A stretch of 54,522 nt of DNA, taken from assembly GCF_001723305.1 (NCBI RefSeq), contig NZ_LPWF01000005.1, positions 1 through 54,522 on the forward strand, read 5' to 3'. This stretch comes from Methyloceanibacter superfactus (GTDB taxonomy: Bacteria > Pseudomonadota > Alphaproteobacteria > Rhizobiales > Methyloligellaceae). Numbering within the stretch: position 1 is the stretch's first letter; the number at the start of each line of letters is the position of its first letter. Made by a program: the position numbers and the translations under genes. Of the stretch, positions 16,689 to 24,698 are shown in pieces. A model generated the notes under the pieces. The model worked only from the letters and a program-made list of their open reading frames with translations, was not told where the DNA came from and made no database searches.

Positions 16689-17972
16689 CTACTGGGTGAA
16701 TACCAGCACGAGATAGGCGAAGAACAGCACCAGATGGACGAAGCCGAGCAAGATATTGGTCGGCGCCCCCGAGAACGTCATCTGGCAAACGAACAAGGTC
16801 ACCGCCAAAAGCGCGATCTCGACATTGTTGAGACCGAGCTCGAGCGGCGTGCCGGTGAAGACGCCGATGGCGAGCACCACCGGCACGGTCAGGCCGATGG
16901 TCGAGAGCGCCGAGCCGAGGCTGAGATTGACGGCGCGCTGAAGCTGATTGCGGGCGGCCGCCTGGCAGGCGGAGGTCCATTCCGGCGAGAGGATGAGCAT
17001 CGCGATTAGGACGCCGCCCAGAGCGATCGGTAGGCCCATTTGCTCGGTGCCGAAGTCGATCAGCTTGGCCAGAGGCTTTGACAGCAGCACCACCGGCAGC
17101 AGCGTCGCAAGCAAGAGAACGGCGTGATACGGCGCGGAGTAGACCTTGCCATGCCCATGGGGCTCGGCGCTTGCCGGCTGGGCAAGCTCTATGTCGATGT
17201 TTTTCGCGTTCTTCTTCGGTTGAACGAAGAAGCTGCGATGGCGTGTGGTTTGGATCGTAAGAAAGGCGGCGTAGAGCAACGCCGTCAGGACCCCAAAGAT
17301 CACGGCCTGCCGGGTAGTGAAGGTCGGACCCGTGGTCGCTTGGGTGAAAGTCGGGATTACCAGCGCGATGATGGCGAGCGGGGTGATCACCGCAAGATAG
17401 GCCATGGCGCCTTGCAGATTATATTCCTGCTCGACATGGCGGAGACCGCCGATGGCCAGCACCGTGCCCACCATGCCGTTCAGCACGATCATCAGGATGG
17501 CGAACATCGTCTCGCGCGGCAGTGTCGGATTCGGATCGCCGCCGAGCATGACCGTGGCGAGGATCGCCACCTCCATGCTGATGACGGCAAGCGTCAGGAT
17601 CAGCGTGCCGTAGGGTTCGCCCAGCAGCTCGGCCAAGGCGTCGGCATGACGGACGACACCGAAGGCACACCAGATCATCACGCCGAAGAGCCAGGCGAAC
17701 AGCAGGGCGACGCGGGGCGCGCTCTCAAGATCGGCAAGCCACTCCTTGCCGACGGTGAAGAAGATCACCGTCGTGGCGATGCCGGCAATCAGCCCCAATT
17801 CCGGGCGCAAGCGCTCAAAGAGAGTTCCTGTGTCTGGCCCGGTCTTTGAGACGGCTTTCGACGTTGCCTTCCCGGGGCTGGCCTTGGGAGACGGGGCCTT
17901 CTTCGTGGAGGCTTTGCTCGTGGAGGCCTTGGCCGATGACGGTCGGCCCGGGGCCTTGCGCCCTGCTTGCAT
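16689..17972 (-). CDS. chaA: Calcium/proton antiporter, ChaA type
   Basis: This 427-residue inner-membrane cation/H+ exchanger has about eleven hydrophobic segments. Two related acidic helices carry the exchange residues: LILTLAVISMEVAILATVML in the first half and NLSLGSALSTIGLTVP in the second, as in the CaCA superfamily. GGVLIAMLILSPEW and the C-terminal AYLVLVFTQ fit ChaA. The ATG at 17972 is chosen because AAGGG is upstream and the rest of the frame to 18077 is poor. The first 45 residues form an unusual Lys/Ser/Ala/Pro-rich tail (many SKA, PKA and GKA triplets) not found in most ChaA proteins; it may bind acidic surfaces, which is a guess. It lies tail to tail with the ligase gene. Confidence 0.85.
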   Translation of the reverse strand: MQAGRKAPGRPSSAKASTSKASTKKAPSPKASPGKATSKAVSKTGPDTGTLFERLRPELGLIAGIATTVIFFTVGKEWLADLESAPRVALLFAWLFGVMIWCAFGVVRHADALAELLGEPYGTLILTLAVISMEVAILATVMLGGDPNPTLPRETMFAILMIVLNGMVGTVLAIGGLRHVEQEYNLQGAMAYLAVITPLAIIALVIPTFTQATTGPTFTTRQAVIFGVLTALLYAAFLTIQTTRHRSFFVQPKKNAKNIDIELAQPASAEPHGHGKVYSAPYHAVLLLATLLPVVLLSKPLAKLIDFGTEQMGLPIALGGVLIAMLILSPEWTSACQAAARNQLQRAVNLSLGSALSTIGLTVPVVLAIGVFTGTPLELGLNNVEIALLAVTLFVCQMTFSGAPTNILLGFVHLVLFFAYLVLVFTQ

Positions 17973-18116
17973 GATCCAGCCCTTATCCTGCGGCGCACTG
18001 GCCAACGACGCGCGTCTTCTATCCAATCGCGCCGCAAGACGAAAGGTGGCAAGGTCCTCCAGAATCAGGGCAGTCACCTGACACTTCCCTGCAGCGTCGA
18101 AAGGCGCCGTCGTGCC

Positions 18117-19670
18117 CTAGACGTGATGACCGTGATCGCCGGCGGCCAATTTCTTCAGGGCGACACGATCGACCTTGCCGGTCGGGTTCAGCGGCATCTT
18201 TTCGATGATGACGATTTCCTCCGGCGCCTTGTAGCCCACCCGCGCCTTGGCGAATTGGATCAGCTCGCCCGCCTTGGGCGGCGCCACACCCGGCTTGACC
18301 TCGACATAGGCGCGCACGCTCTCGCCATGCGCTTCGTCAATCACGCCGACGACCCCGGCGAGTTCGACCGCTGGATGCTCCAGGAGCGCATCCTCGACCT
18401 CCTGAGGAGAAATATTCGAGCCGTCATGCACGATGATCTGTTTTTGGCGGCCGCAGAACCAATTATAGCCGTCCTTGTCGACTTTCATCTCGTCGCCGGT
18501 ATCGAACCAGCCGTCACGAAGGACCTCGGCGGTCGCCGTCTCATCGTTCCAATAGCCGGCACATTGGGTCGGGGTCTTGACCCAGAGACGACCCTCCTGC
18601 TCCTTTGGCAATTCGTGCCAATCGTCGCTGCGAATGGTGAACACGAAGCCGGGACCGGGAAGCCCGATCGAGCCGAGCTTGTCGACACCCATGGGCGGAT
18701 TGAGCGCGGCCAGGCCGAATTCCGTCATGCCGTATCCTTCGCTCACGGTCCTTCCGGTCAGCGCCATGAATTCTTTCTCCAGCTCGGCGGAGACCTTATC
18801 GCCGCCCGAGCGGCAAAGTCTCAAGGAGCTGAAGTCTTCCGTCGTCATGCCGTGCTCACGGATGAGGTGAAGAAGCGCGGTGGGCAGCATCGACAGCAGA
18901 GTCGGCCGCGTGGTGCGGAGCAGCGGCCCCATCTCGTCATGGTCGAAGGCCCGCGCGATGATGAGCCGTGCGCCGGCCGAGAGAGCCGCCATGGAGAAGG
19001 TGAAACCGCCGATATGGGTGCAAGACGAACCCGGCAGGACCACGTCGTTGGGCGTAACCTCGAAGGCCTGAGCGGCGCTGGCGAACATCCAGCCCAGAGA
19101 TTCCCGGGTATGGGTCACGCCTTTGGCGGGACCGGTGGACCCGGAGGTGAAGAAGATGGCCGCCGGCGTTTTGTGATCGGGGGTCGGCAGGTCGAGGCGT
19201 TGCGGCTCGACCCTACTCAGCTCCTCGATACTCGGCTGCTTGGCCTCGTCGGCCCCATACCACACGACACCCAGCGGCAGATTCGACGCCTCGCTCGCGG
19301 CAATGTCATCGGCGCGTTCCGCATGAGCGAGGATGATCTGGGCATCGCTCACGGCTAGGGCGTGATTGATCTCGGGCGGCATATAGCGATAGTTCAGCGG
19401 CGTCAGCACGAGCCCCGCCTTGAAGCAGGCGATATAGTGGACAATAAGCGCCGTGCGGTTCGGCATCAGCGAGGCCACGCGGTCACCGGGCTTCAAGCCG
19501 AGCGCAAGATAATTGGCGGCGAGCCGGCTGGAAGCGTCGTCAAGTTGGGTCCAGGACACCACCGACTCCATGGAGGTCACGGCCGGATCGTTCGGGCGAT
19601 TGCTCAGCCCAACCTTCAAGAGATCCTCCAGATGAAGCGGCGCTTCCAGCAAGGGACCTGCATGCAACAT
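18117..19670 (-). CDS. AMP-dependent acyl-CoA synthetase
   Basis: This 517-residue adenylating enzyme activates a carboxylic acid with ATP and joins it to CoA. The P-loop FFTSGSTGPAKGVTHT (near residue 175), SEGYGMTEFG, GWFDTGDEMKVDKDGY and the C-terminal NPTGKVDR with the acyl-adenylating Lys are all present. The substrate is not evident. The ATG at 19670 has AAGAGA about 8 bases upstream. It follows a SAM methyltransferase by 20 bases on the same strand, so the two probably form an operon of unknown pathway. The sequence looks intact. Confidence 0.88.
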   Translation of the reverse strand: MLHAGPLLEAPLHLEDLLKVGLSNRPNDPAVTSMESVVSWTQLDDASSRLAANYLALGLKPGDRVASLMPNRTALIVHYIACFKAGLVLTPLNYRYMPPEINHALAVSDAQIILAHAERADDIAASEASNLPLGVVWYGADEAKQPSIEELSRVEPQRLDLPTPDHKTPAAIFFTSGSTGPAKGVTHTRESLGWMFASAAQAFEVTPNDVVLPGSSCTHIGGFTFSMAALSAGARLIIARAFDHDEMGPLLRTTRPTLLSMLPTALLHLIREHGMTTEDFSSLRLCRSGGDKVSAELEKEFMALTGRTVSEGYGMTEFGLAALNPPMGVDKLGSIGLPGPGFVFTIRSDDWHELPKEQEGRLWVKTPTQCAGYWNDETATAEVLRDGWFDTGDEMKVDKDGYNWFCGRQKQIIVHDGSNISPQEVEDALLEHPAVELAGVVGVIDEAHGESVRAYVEVKPGVAPPKAGELIQFAKARVGYKAPEEIVIIEKMPLNPTGKVDRVALKKLAAGDHGHHV

Positions 19671-19690
19671 GGATGTGTCTCTTTTCGTTT

Positions 19691-20442
19691 CTAGGCGGCA
19701 GCCGCCGGCCGCTCGCGGTCGAAGCGGTAGAGGCCGTAAAAGCCGGTTGGATCGAGAAAAACTTGCGTCGCCTCGGCGAAGCCGGCCTCGCGGCCGAGCG
19801 CGAGCCATGTGGCGGCACTTTCGGGCAGATCGCACGTACTGACGTGACGGTCCATCTGGTGCCACTCGTCATCCGAGAGGAAGTTCCAAGCAGGCCGGTT
19901 GACGCGCCGGAAACGCTCCAGATAGCCCGCCCGGTCCTCGCCCTCGGCCAAGGTCGGCTCATAGATCATCAAGGCGTCGCGCGTGGCGCCGCAAATCGCT
20001 TCGAGCAGCTTGCGCTTCCCATCGGTCGTCAGATGGTGAATCGAAAGGCCGCACCACGCGATGTCGGTGGGCTTCGGTTGCTCGGTCAGTGTTTTAACGA
20101 AGTCGCCGTCTCGAGCTCGACCGAGAAAGGCGCGCCCGCAAGGTTCTTTGCTGCGAGCTCAAGGGCGGGCTCCGACAGATCGATGCCGCGATACTGGCGT
20201 GCCCTGGTGCCTTCGAGGGCGCGCTTCATCTGGCCGGCGTCGCCGCAAGCAATGTCCAAGAAGTCGAAAGGCCTTGCCTTCGCAGCCAACGCTTCGTGGA
20301 GGATGGCGCCCACCTTCTTATGGGACAGCGAGTCGTGATCCACCATCTTCTGGTAGGTCGCCCATTGCTTCTGAAATTGTTCGAGCGCCGCGGCGTCTTC
20401 AACCGTACCGCCCGGCTCGAGATATTGGATGTGAATGCTCAT
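19691..20442 (-). pseudogene. SAM-dependent methyltransferase, frameshifted
   Basis: This class I methyltransferase would be about 250 residues when repaired. The SAM-binding motif I is FDFLDIACGDAGQM (near residue 62), and GIDLSEPALELAAKNL gives the acidic end of strand 2. The second part has IAWCGLSIHHLTTDGKRKLL and DALMIYEPTLAEGEDR, then GFAEATQVFLDPTGFYGLYR at the end. The frame shifts near 20114; adding one base restores ELRDGDFVKTLTEQPKP. It is followed 20 bases later by the acyl-CoA synthetase gene. Substrate unknown. Start 20442 has only a weak GAGAG site. Confidence 0.75.
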
Positions 20443-20539
20443 GCGCGCGCCGTGACTCTCCGGTTCATGTCCAGGAGAGTTTTACCGCAAGGCAGGTTTG
20501 CCAAAGGTTAGCGCGTTCGCCGGCGCATTAACGGCTGGC

Positions 20540-21277
20540 TTAGATGTCCCAGCCTGGATCGTGAACAATATCGTGGAACGCCTTGTGGATCGCCCCGCCC
20601 CAGCCCTCGCGGACGGCTTGCAGATACGGATCGTCGTCCTCGAGCCTTACTGTGAAGCCGGGCTTCAACGAGTCACGCCGGTAGATCATGAGGTCGAGGG
20701 GAGGCCCCACCGAAACATTGGAACGCATGGTCGAGTCAAACGAGATCAGAGCGCATTTGGCCGCGTCGTTGAGGCTCGTGTCGTGATGAATGATGCGGTC
20801 GAGTATCGGCTTGCCGTACTTCACCTCGCCGATCTGAAAATAGATCGTATCGCCCATGGCCTCGATGAAGTTGCCCGCGTCGTAGATCATGAACAGCCGG
20901 AGCTGCCCGCCCTTGAGCTGGCCCGCGAGGATGAAGGAGGCGGTGAAGTCCACCTCCTGCTGCTGCAAATAGCCCGCGTCGACCTTGTGGATCTCGCGCA
21001 AGGCATTGCCGACGACGCGGGCGGCCCCGAACATCGAGGTAACCGCATACAAGTCCTGATCGGGGTTCTCATTGTTGAGCCACTCGGTCATCAGGCTCAC
21101 AACCCCTTGGGTCAGCGACAGGTTGCCGGCGGTCACGAGCGTGAAGAAGCGCTCGCCCGGCTTGTCGAACGAAAACATCTTGCGGAAGGTAGACACTCGA
21201 TCAATGCCGGCATTGGTGCGCGAATCCGACGCAAGCACCACACCCTCATCGAGCAGAACGCCGATGCAGTACGTCAC
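20540..21277 (-). CDS. Anbu-type proteasome-related peptidase
   Basis: This 245-residue Ntn-hydrolase is related to proteasome beta subunits and HslV. It begins MTYCIGVLLDEGVVLASDSR; after removal of Met, Thr2 would be the catalytic nucleophile, and DSRT matches the proteasome acidic site. FDKPGERFFTLVTAGNLSL follows the fold. Anbu forms self-compartmentalised rings in bacteria, and no unfolding ATPase is known for it. It is the last of four genes in a compact minus-strand operon with a transglutaminase, an alpha-E protein and an ATP-grasp protein, the association that defines Anbu loci. Its start is 12 bases from the transglutaminase stop. Confidence 0.93.
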   Translation of the reverse strand: MTYCIGVLLDEGVVLASDSRTNAGIDRVSTFRKMFSFDKPGERFFTLVTAGNLSLTQGVVSLMTEWLNNENPDQDLYAVTSMFGAARVVGNALREIHKVDAGYLQQQEVDFTASFILAGQLKGGQLRLFMIYDAGNFIEAMGDTIYFQIGEVKYGKPILDRIIHHDTSLNDAAKCALISFDSTMRSNVSVGPPLDLMIYRRDSLKPGFTVRLEDDDPYLQAVREGWGGAIHKAFHDIVHDPGWDI

Positions 21278-21289
21278 CTTTTCAACCCC

Positions 21290-22108
21290 TCACTGGGTCT
21301 GTTGCTGGCTTGGGAAACTCACTTTGACAGTCATCGTCTCAAGACCACCCCCGGCGCGAACCCCTCGGACCGGGCTGGCCTCAGCATAATCGAGGCCGAC
21401 GGCAGTACGAATATACGATTCGTTCGGGCACGCGCGATTGGTTGGATCGAAACCGACCCAACCCAAAGAGTCAACGAAGGCCTCCGCCCACGCATGGCTG
21501 GCGGCATGGGCCTCGTTGCCGAACCCGTGGCTCAAATATCCGCTGACATAGCGGGCCGGCACGCCTAGGACCCGGCATACCGCGCAAAAGACATGGGCCT
21601 GATCCTGGCAAACGCCCCTTCCCTGCTCCAGCGCCTCGGTTCCCGTGGTGTGCACATGAGTCTCCCCTGGGCTGTAGCTCACCTTGTCGGCGACGGCGAG
21701 CATGATCTCGTGCAACGTCTTGATGAGGTCCTCTTTGGGCTCGACCGAGAAGCGCCGGGCAAAGTCGCGGATGGGGCCCGTGACAACCGTGTAGGGCGTT
21801 TCGCGAAGATACAGCATGGAGGGCAGTTCCGACGATGCCGTGCCGACCACGCCGTTCGTGTCGCGGGTCCGCACAAGTCCGCAGACCTTGATGTCGAGAT
21901 TATCGACCGGTTTCGGCAGGGTCAGTGTGTGACAGACATTGCCGTACTGATCCTGCCACTGAGTCATGGAGGCGCCCGGACAGGTGAGCACCCAGCTCTC
22001 GACCGCTTGCGTGCCACCCGAGAGCGGCGTCATCCGCAGATACTGCGTCGTAGCCAGCAGCGGCTCAGAGTACTCGTAGGACGTTCCATGCTCGACCCGG
22101 ATCAACAT
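21290..22108 (-). CDS. Transglutaminase-like protease of the Anbu cluster
   Basis: This 272-residue cytoplasmic protein has an N-terminal beta-rich transglutaminase-associated domain (residues 1-80, IRVEHGTSYEYSEPL) and the transglutaminase core. The catalytic triad is visible as Cys in GVCQDQAH, His in SHAWAE and Asp in GWVGFDPTN. The family may act as a protease or a peptide crosslinker or ligase; here the partner genes suggest it works on the same substrates as the ATP-grasp protein and Anbu. It lies 7 bases after the alpha-E gene. Confidence 0.9.
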   Translation of the reverse strand: MLIRVEHGTSYEYSEPLLATTQYLRMTPLSGGTQAVESWVLTCPGASMTQWQDQYGNVCHTLTLPKPVDNLDIKVCGLVRTRDTNGVVGTASSELPSMLYLRETPYTVVTGPIRDFARRFSVEPKEDLIKTLHEIMLAVADKVSYSPGETHVHTTGTEALEQGRGVCQDQAHVFCAVCRVLGVPARYVSGYLSHGFGNEAHAASHAWAEAFVDSLGWVGFDPTNRACPNESYIRTAVGLDYAEASPVRGVRAGGGLETMTVKVSFPSQQQTQ

Positions 22109-22115
22109 CTTTAGC

Positions 22116-23075
22116 CTACACCGCCTCCGCCATGACCATGGGCACCATCAGGAAGTCCTCCTGAAGCTGAAGACCGAGAGCGTTGTTGCGCTCGATAAAC
22201 TCGGTCAGGAACTCGTGCAGTCCATCCCGAAAGACCCGGTCGATCCGGCCGTAACGGAGGAGCGCATATGTCTGGCCGGCGATACGCCTGCACTCGAGCG
22301 GCTTCTTGCCGACGAGGTCCTCCAGCGTCGACACCACGACCTCGTAGCAGTGATGCAACGAGCGGGGCATGTCCTCGCGCAGGATGAGCAACTCGGCGAT
22401 ACGCCACGGATAGACCATGTCATGGTAGACGCGCCGATACGCCCGGAACGCACCAACGGAGCGCAGCAGCGCGCCCCATTGATAATAGTCGACATAGCCG
22501 CCGACCTGCTCGGAGTCCGGCAGCAGCACGTGGTACTTCACATCGAGAATGCGCGCGGTGTTGTCGGCGCGCTCGATGAACGTCCCGAGCCGGATGAAGC
22601 GGAAGCCGTCGTCGTGAAGCATGGTGCCGAACACCACGCCGCGAAAAAGATGCGACCGTTCCTTCACCCAGTCGAAGAAGTCGCGGTAGCCCCAGCGCAT
22701 CAGCCCGTCGTAATCGAGATTTTGCACTTGCAGCCAGGTACTGTTGAGGCTCTCCCACGCTTCGCTGGAGATAGCCGAACGCTGGGCCCGGGCGTTCTCG
22801 CGCGCCAATCTAATAAGCGAGCAGATCGATCCGGCGTTCTCTTGATCGAGCGCTACATAGCGGATGATGTTTTCGTGGCTGAGGCTGTCGTAAAGCTCGC
22901 CGAAGCGGCCGTCACCGGGCGCAATGGACAGGATCGGCTCGAACTGCGTCCGTCTATCGAGCGACGACGGCAGCAGCGACATGCGGAAGCTGACATCCAG
23001 CATGCGCGCGGTGTTCTCGGCGCGCTCCATATTGCGGGCCATCCAGAACAAATTATCGGCGGTGCGGCTCAACAT
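22116..23075 (-). CDS. Alpha-E domain protein of the Anbu cluster
   Basis: This 319-residue all-helical protein belongs to the alpha-E family, which is found with Anbu, transglutaminases and circularly permuted ATP-grasp enzymes. The start MLSRTADNLFWMARNMERAE at 23075 is the family's N-terminus. Related segments such as GTFIERADNTARILDVKY recur, with the pattern ERADNTAR. Its reaction is unknown; it is believed to help peptide synthesis or modification by the ATP-grasp partner. Its start is right next to the ATP-grasp stop, indicating coupled translation. Confidence 0.9.
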   Translation of the reverse strand: MLSRTADNLFWMARNMERAENTARMLDVSFRMSLLPSSLDRRTQFEPILSIAPGDGRFGELYDSLSHENIIRYVALDQENAGSICSLIRLARENARAQRSAISSEAWESLNSTWLQVQNLDYDGLMRWGYRDFFDWVKERSHLFRGVVFGTMLHDDGFRFIRLGTFIERADNTARILDVKYHVLLPDSEQVGGYVDYYQWGALLRSVGAFRAYRRVYHDMVYPWRIAELLILREDMPRSLHHCYEVVVSTLEDLVGKKPLECRRIAGQTYALLRYGRIDRVFRDGLHEFLTEFIERNNALGLQLQEDFLMVPMVMAEAV

Positions 23076-23077
23076 GG

Positions 23078-24550
23078 TCAGCGCTCCAGCACCCACGTGT
23101 CCTTGGTGCCGCCTCCCTGGCTGGAGTTGACAACGAGCGACCCTTCTCGCAGAGCCACACGTGTTAGCCCGCCAGGAATCACGCTTGTCTCCTTGCCGGA
23201 CAGAACGAAGGGCCGCAAATCGACGTGCCGCGGCACGATTTGGCCGTTGCAGAGTGTCGGCGCCGTGGACAACGATAGCGTGGGTTGGGCGATGTAGTTG
23301 CTGGGGTTCTGCAGGACCCGCGCCTTGTACGCCTCGCGCTCCTCGGCGGTCGAGGCCGGGCCGATCAACATGCCGTAGCCGCCGGAGCCCTGCACCTCCT
23401 TAACTACCAAATTCTCGAGATTGTTGAGCACGTGCTGACGCTGCCTTGGATCGCGTAGCATAAAGGTCTGCACATTATTGAGGATGGCGTGCTCACCGAG
23501 ATAGAACTCGATCATGCGCGGCACATAGGTGTACATGGCTTTGTCATCGGCGACGCCGGTGCCGAGCGCGTTGGCCAGGGCCACGCGACCTGAGCGGATC
23601 GCCGACAAGAGGCCGGGCACCGCGAGCATGGAGTCAGGCTGGAACGCCAGCGGGTCCATGAACTCGTCGTCGACACGGCGATAGATTACGTCAACCTTGA
23701 CCGGTCCCTCGGTGGTCCGCATCCACACGTCGCCGTCGCGCACGAACAAATCACCGCCCTCGACGAGCTCGATGCCCATCTGCTCGGCGAGAAAGACATG
23801 CTCGAAATAGGCGCTGTTGAAGCGGCCGGGGGTCAGCAGCACGACTTCGGGGTCGTCGGACCCGCTTGGCGCCACCGCGCGCAGGTTCTCCAGCAGGCGT
23901 TCAGGGTAATTGCCGACCGGCGAAATGCTTTGCCCGTCGAAGGCATCGGGAAACAGCCGCATCATGATTTCGCGATTCTCGAGCAGGTACGAGACGCCGG
24001 ATGGCGTGCGAACATTGTCCTCAAGCACGAAGAAATCGCGCTCGCCGGTGCGGATCAGATCGATGCCCGCGATATGGGCGTAGACGTCCTTGGGCAGATC
24101 GACGCCGTGCATCTCCGGTCGGTAGGCCGGATTGAGCAGCACAAGCTCCGGGGGAATGAGGCCAGCCTTCAAGATCTCCTGGTCGTGGTAGATGTCGTGA
24201 AGGAAGACATTCAGGGCCTTCACCCGCTGAAGGCAACCGCGCTCAACGAGGTCCCACTCAGAGCGGTCGAGAATGCGCGGGATAAGGTCGAAAGGGATCA
24301 GCCGCTCGGTGGAGCCGCCTTCCGTGTAAACGGCGAAGGTAATGCCCAAGCGCCGGAACAGCTCGTCCGCCGCTTGTTGCTTGGTGACCAAGGATTCGAT
24401 GGAAACGTTTTCGAGAAGGTCGGCAAGCGCCGCATAGGCCGGTCGCACCGTGCCGTCCGGCTCACGCATCTCATTGAAAAAATGGCGGTAAAGGTCGGCG
24501 GAGTCGCCTGCGCCCGCCTCGGCCGTTAGGGTCTCATCTGTTTGCGGCAA
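23078..24550 (-). CDS. Circularly permuted ATP-grasp protein of the Anbu cluster
   Basis: This 490-residue protein is the first gene of the Anbu operon. It has the circularly permuted ATP-grasp pattern: an N-terminal helical domain, then LIPRILDRSEWDLVERG, the middle region VYAHIAGIDLIRTGERDFFVLEDNVRTPSG and the C-terminal NLVVKEVQGSGGYGMLIGP with the nucleotide-binding Lys and Gly-rich loop. Members are expected to make a peptide or amide bond with ATP. Together with alpha-E it may synthesise a peptide tag that the transglutaminase and Anbu process (inference). It is separated from the RND pump gene by 148 bases without a clear terminator. Confidence 0.9.
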   Translation of the reverse strand: MPQTDETLTAEAGAGDSADLYRHFFNEMREPDGTVRPAYAALADLLENVSIESLVTKQQAADELFRRLGITFAVYTEGGSTERLIPFDLIPRILDRSEWDLVERGCLQRVKALNVFLHDIYHDQEILKAGLIPPELVLLNPAYRPEMHGVDLPKDVYAHIAGIDLIRTGERDFFVLEDNVRTPSGVSYLLENREIMMRLFPDAFDGQSISPVGNYPERLLENLRAVAPSGSDDPEVVLLTPGRFNSAYFEHVFLAEQMGIELVEGGDLFVRDGDVWMRTTEGPVKVDVIYRRVDDEFMDPLAFQPDSMLAVPGLLSAIRSGRVALANALGTGVADDKAMYTYVPRMIEFYLGEHAILNNVQTFMLRDPRQRQHVLNNLENLVVKEVQGSGGYGMLIGPASTAEEREAYKARVLQNPSNYIAQPTLSLSTAPTLCNGQIVPRHVDLRPFVLSGKETSVIPGGLTRVALREGSLVVNSSQGGGTKDTWVLER

Positions 24551-24698
24551 GCACGCCCGTCCTGGTTAAGCGCTCCTGAACGCCCTCTTCTTCCTGCGTT
24601 TTCCGTCCCAGTGTCTTATTTTCAGGCATCATAGTCCGATGCCCCCGACTTGGGCAACTCCCCGGCTCGCCAAGGCCGCTTTTTGACAGCGCACGCCC

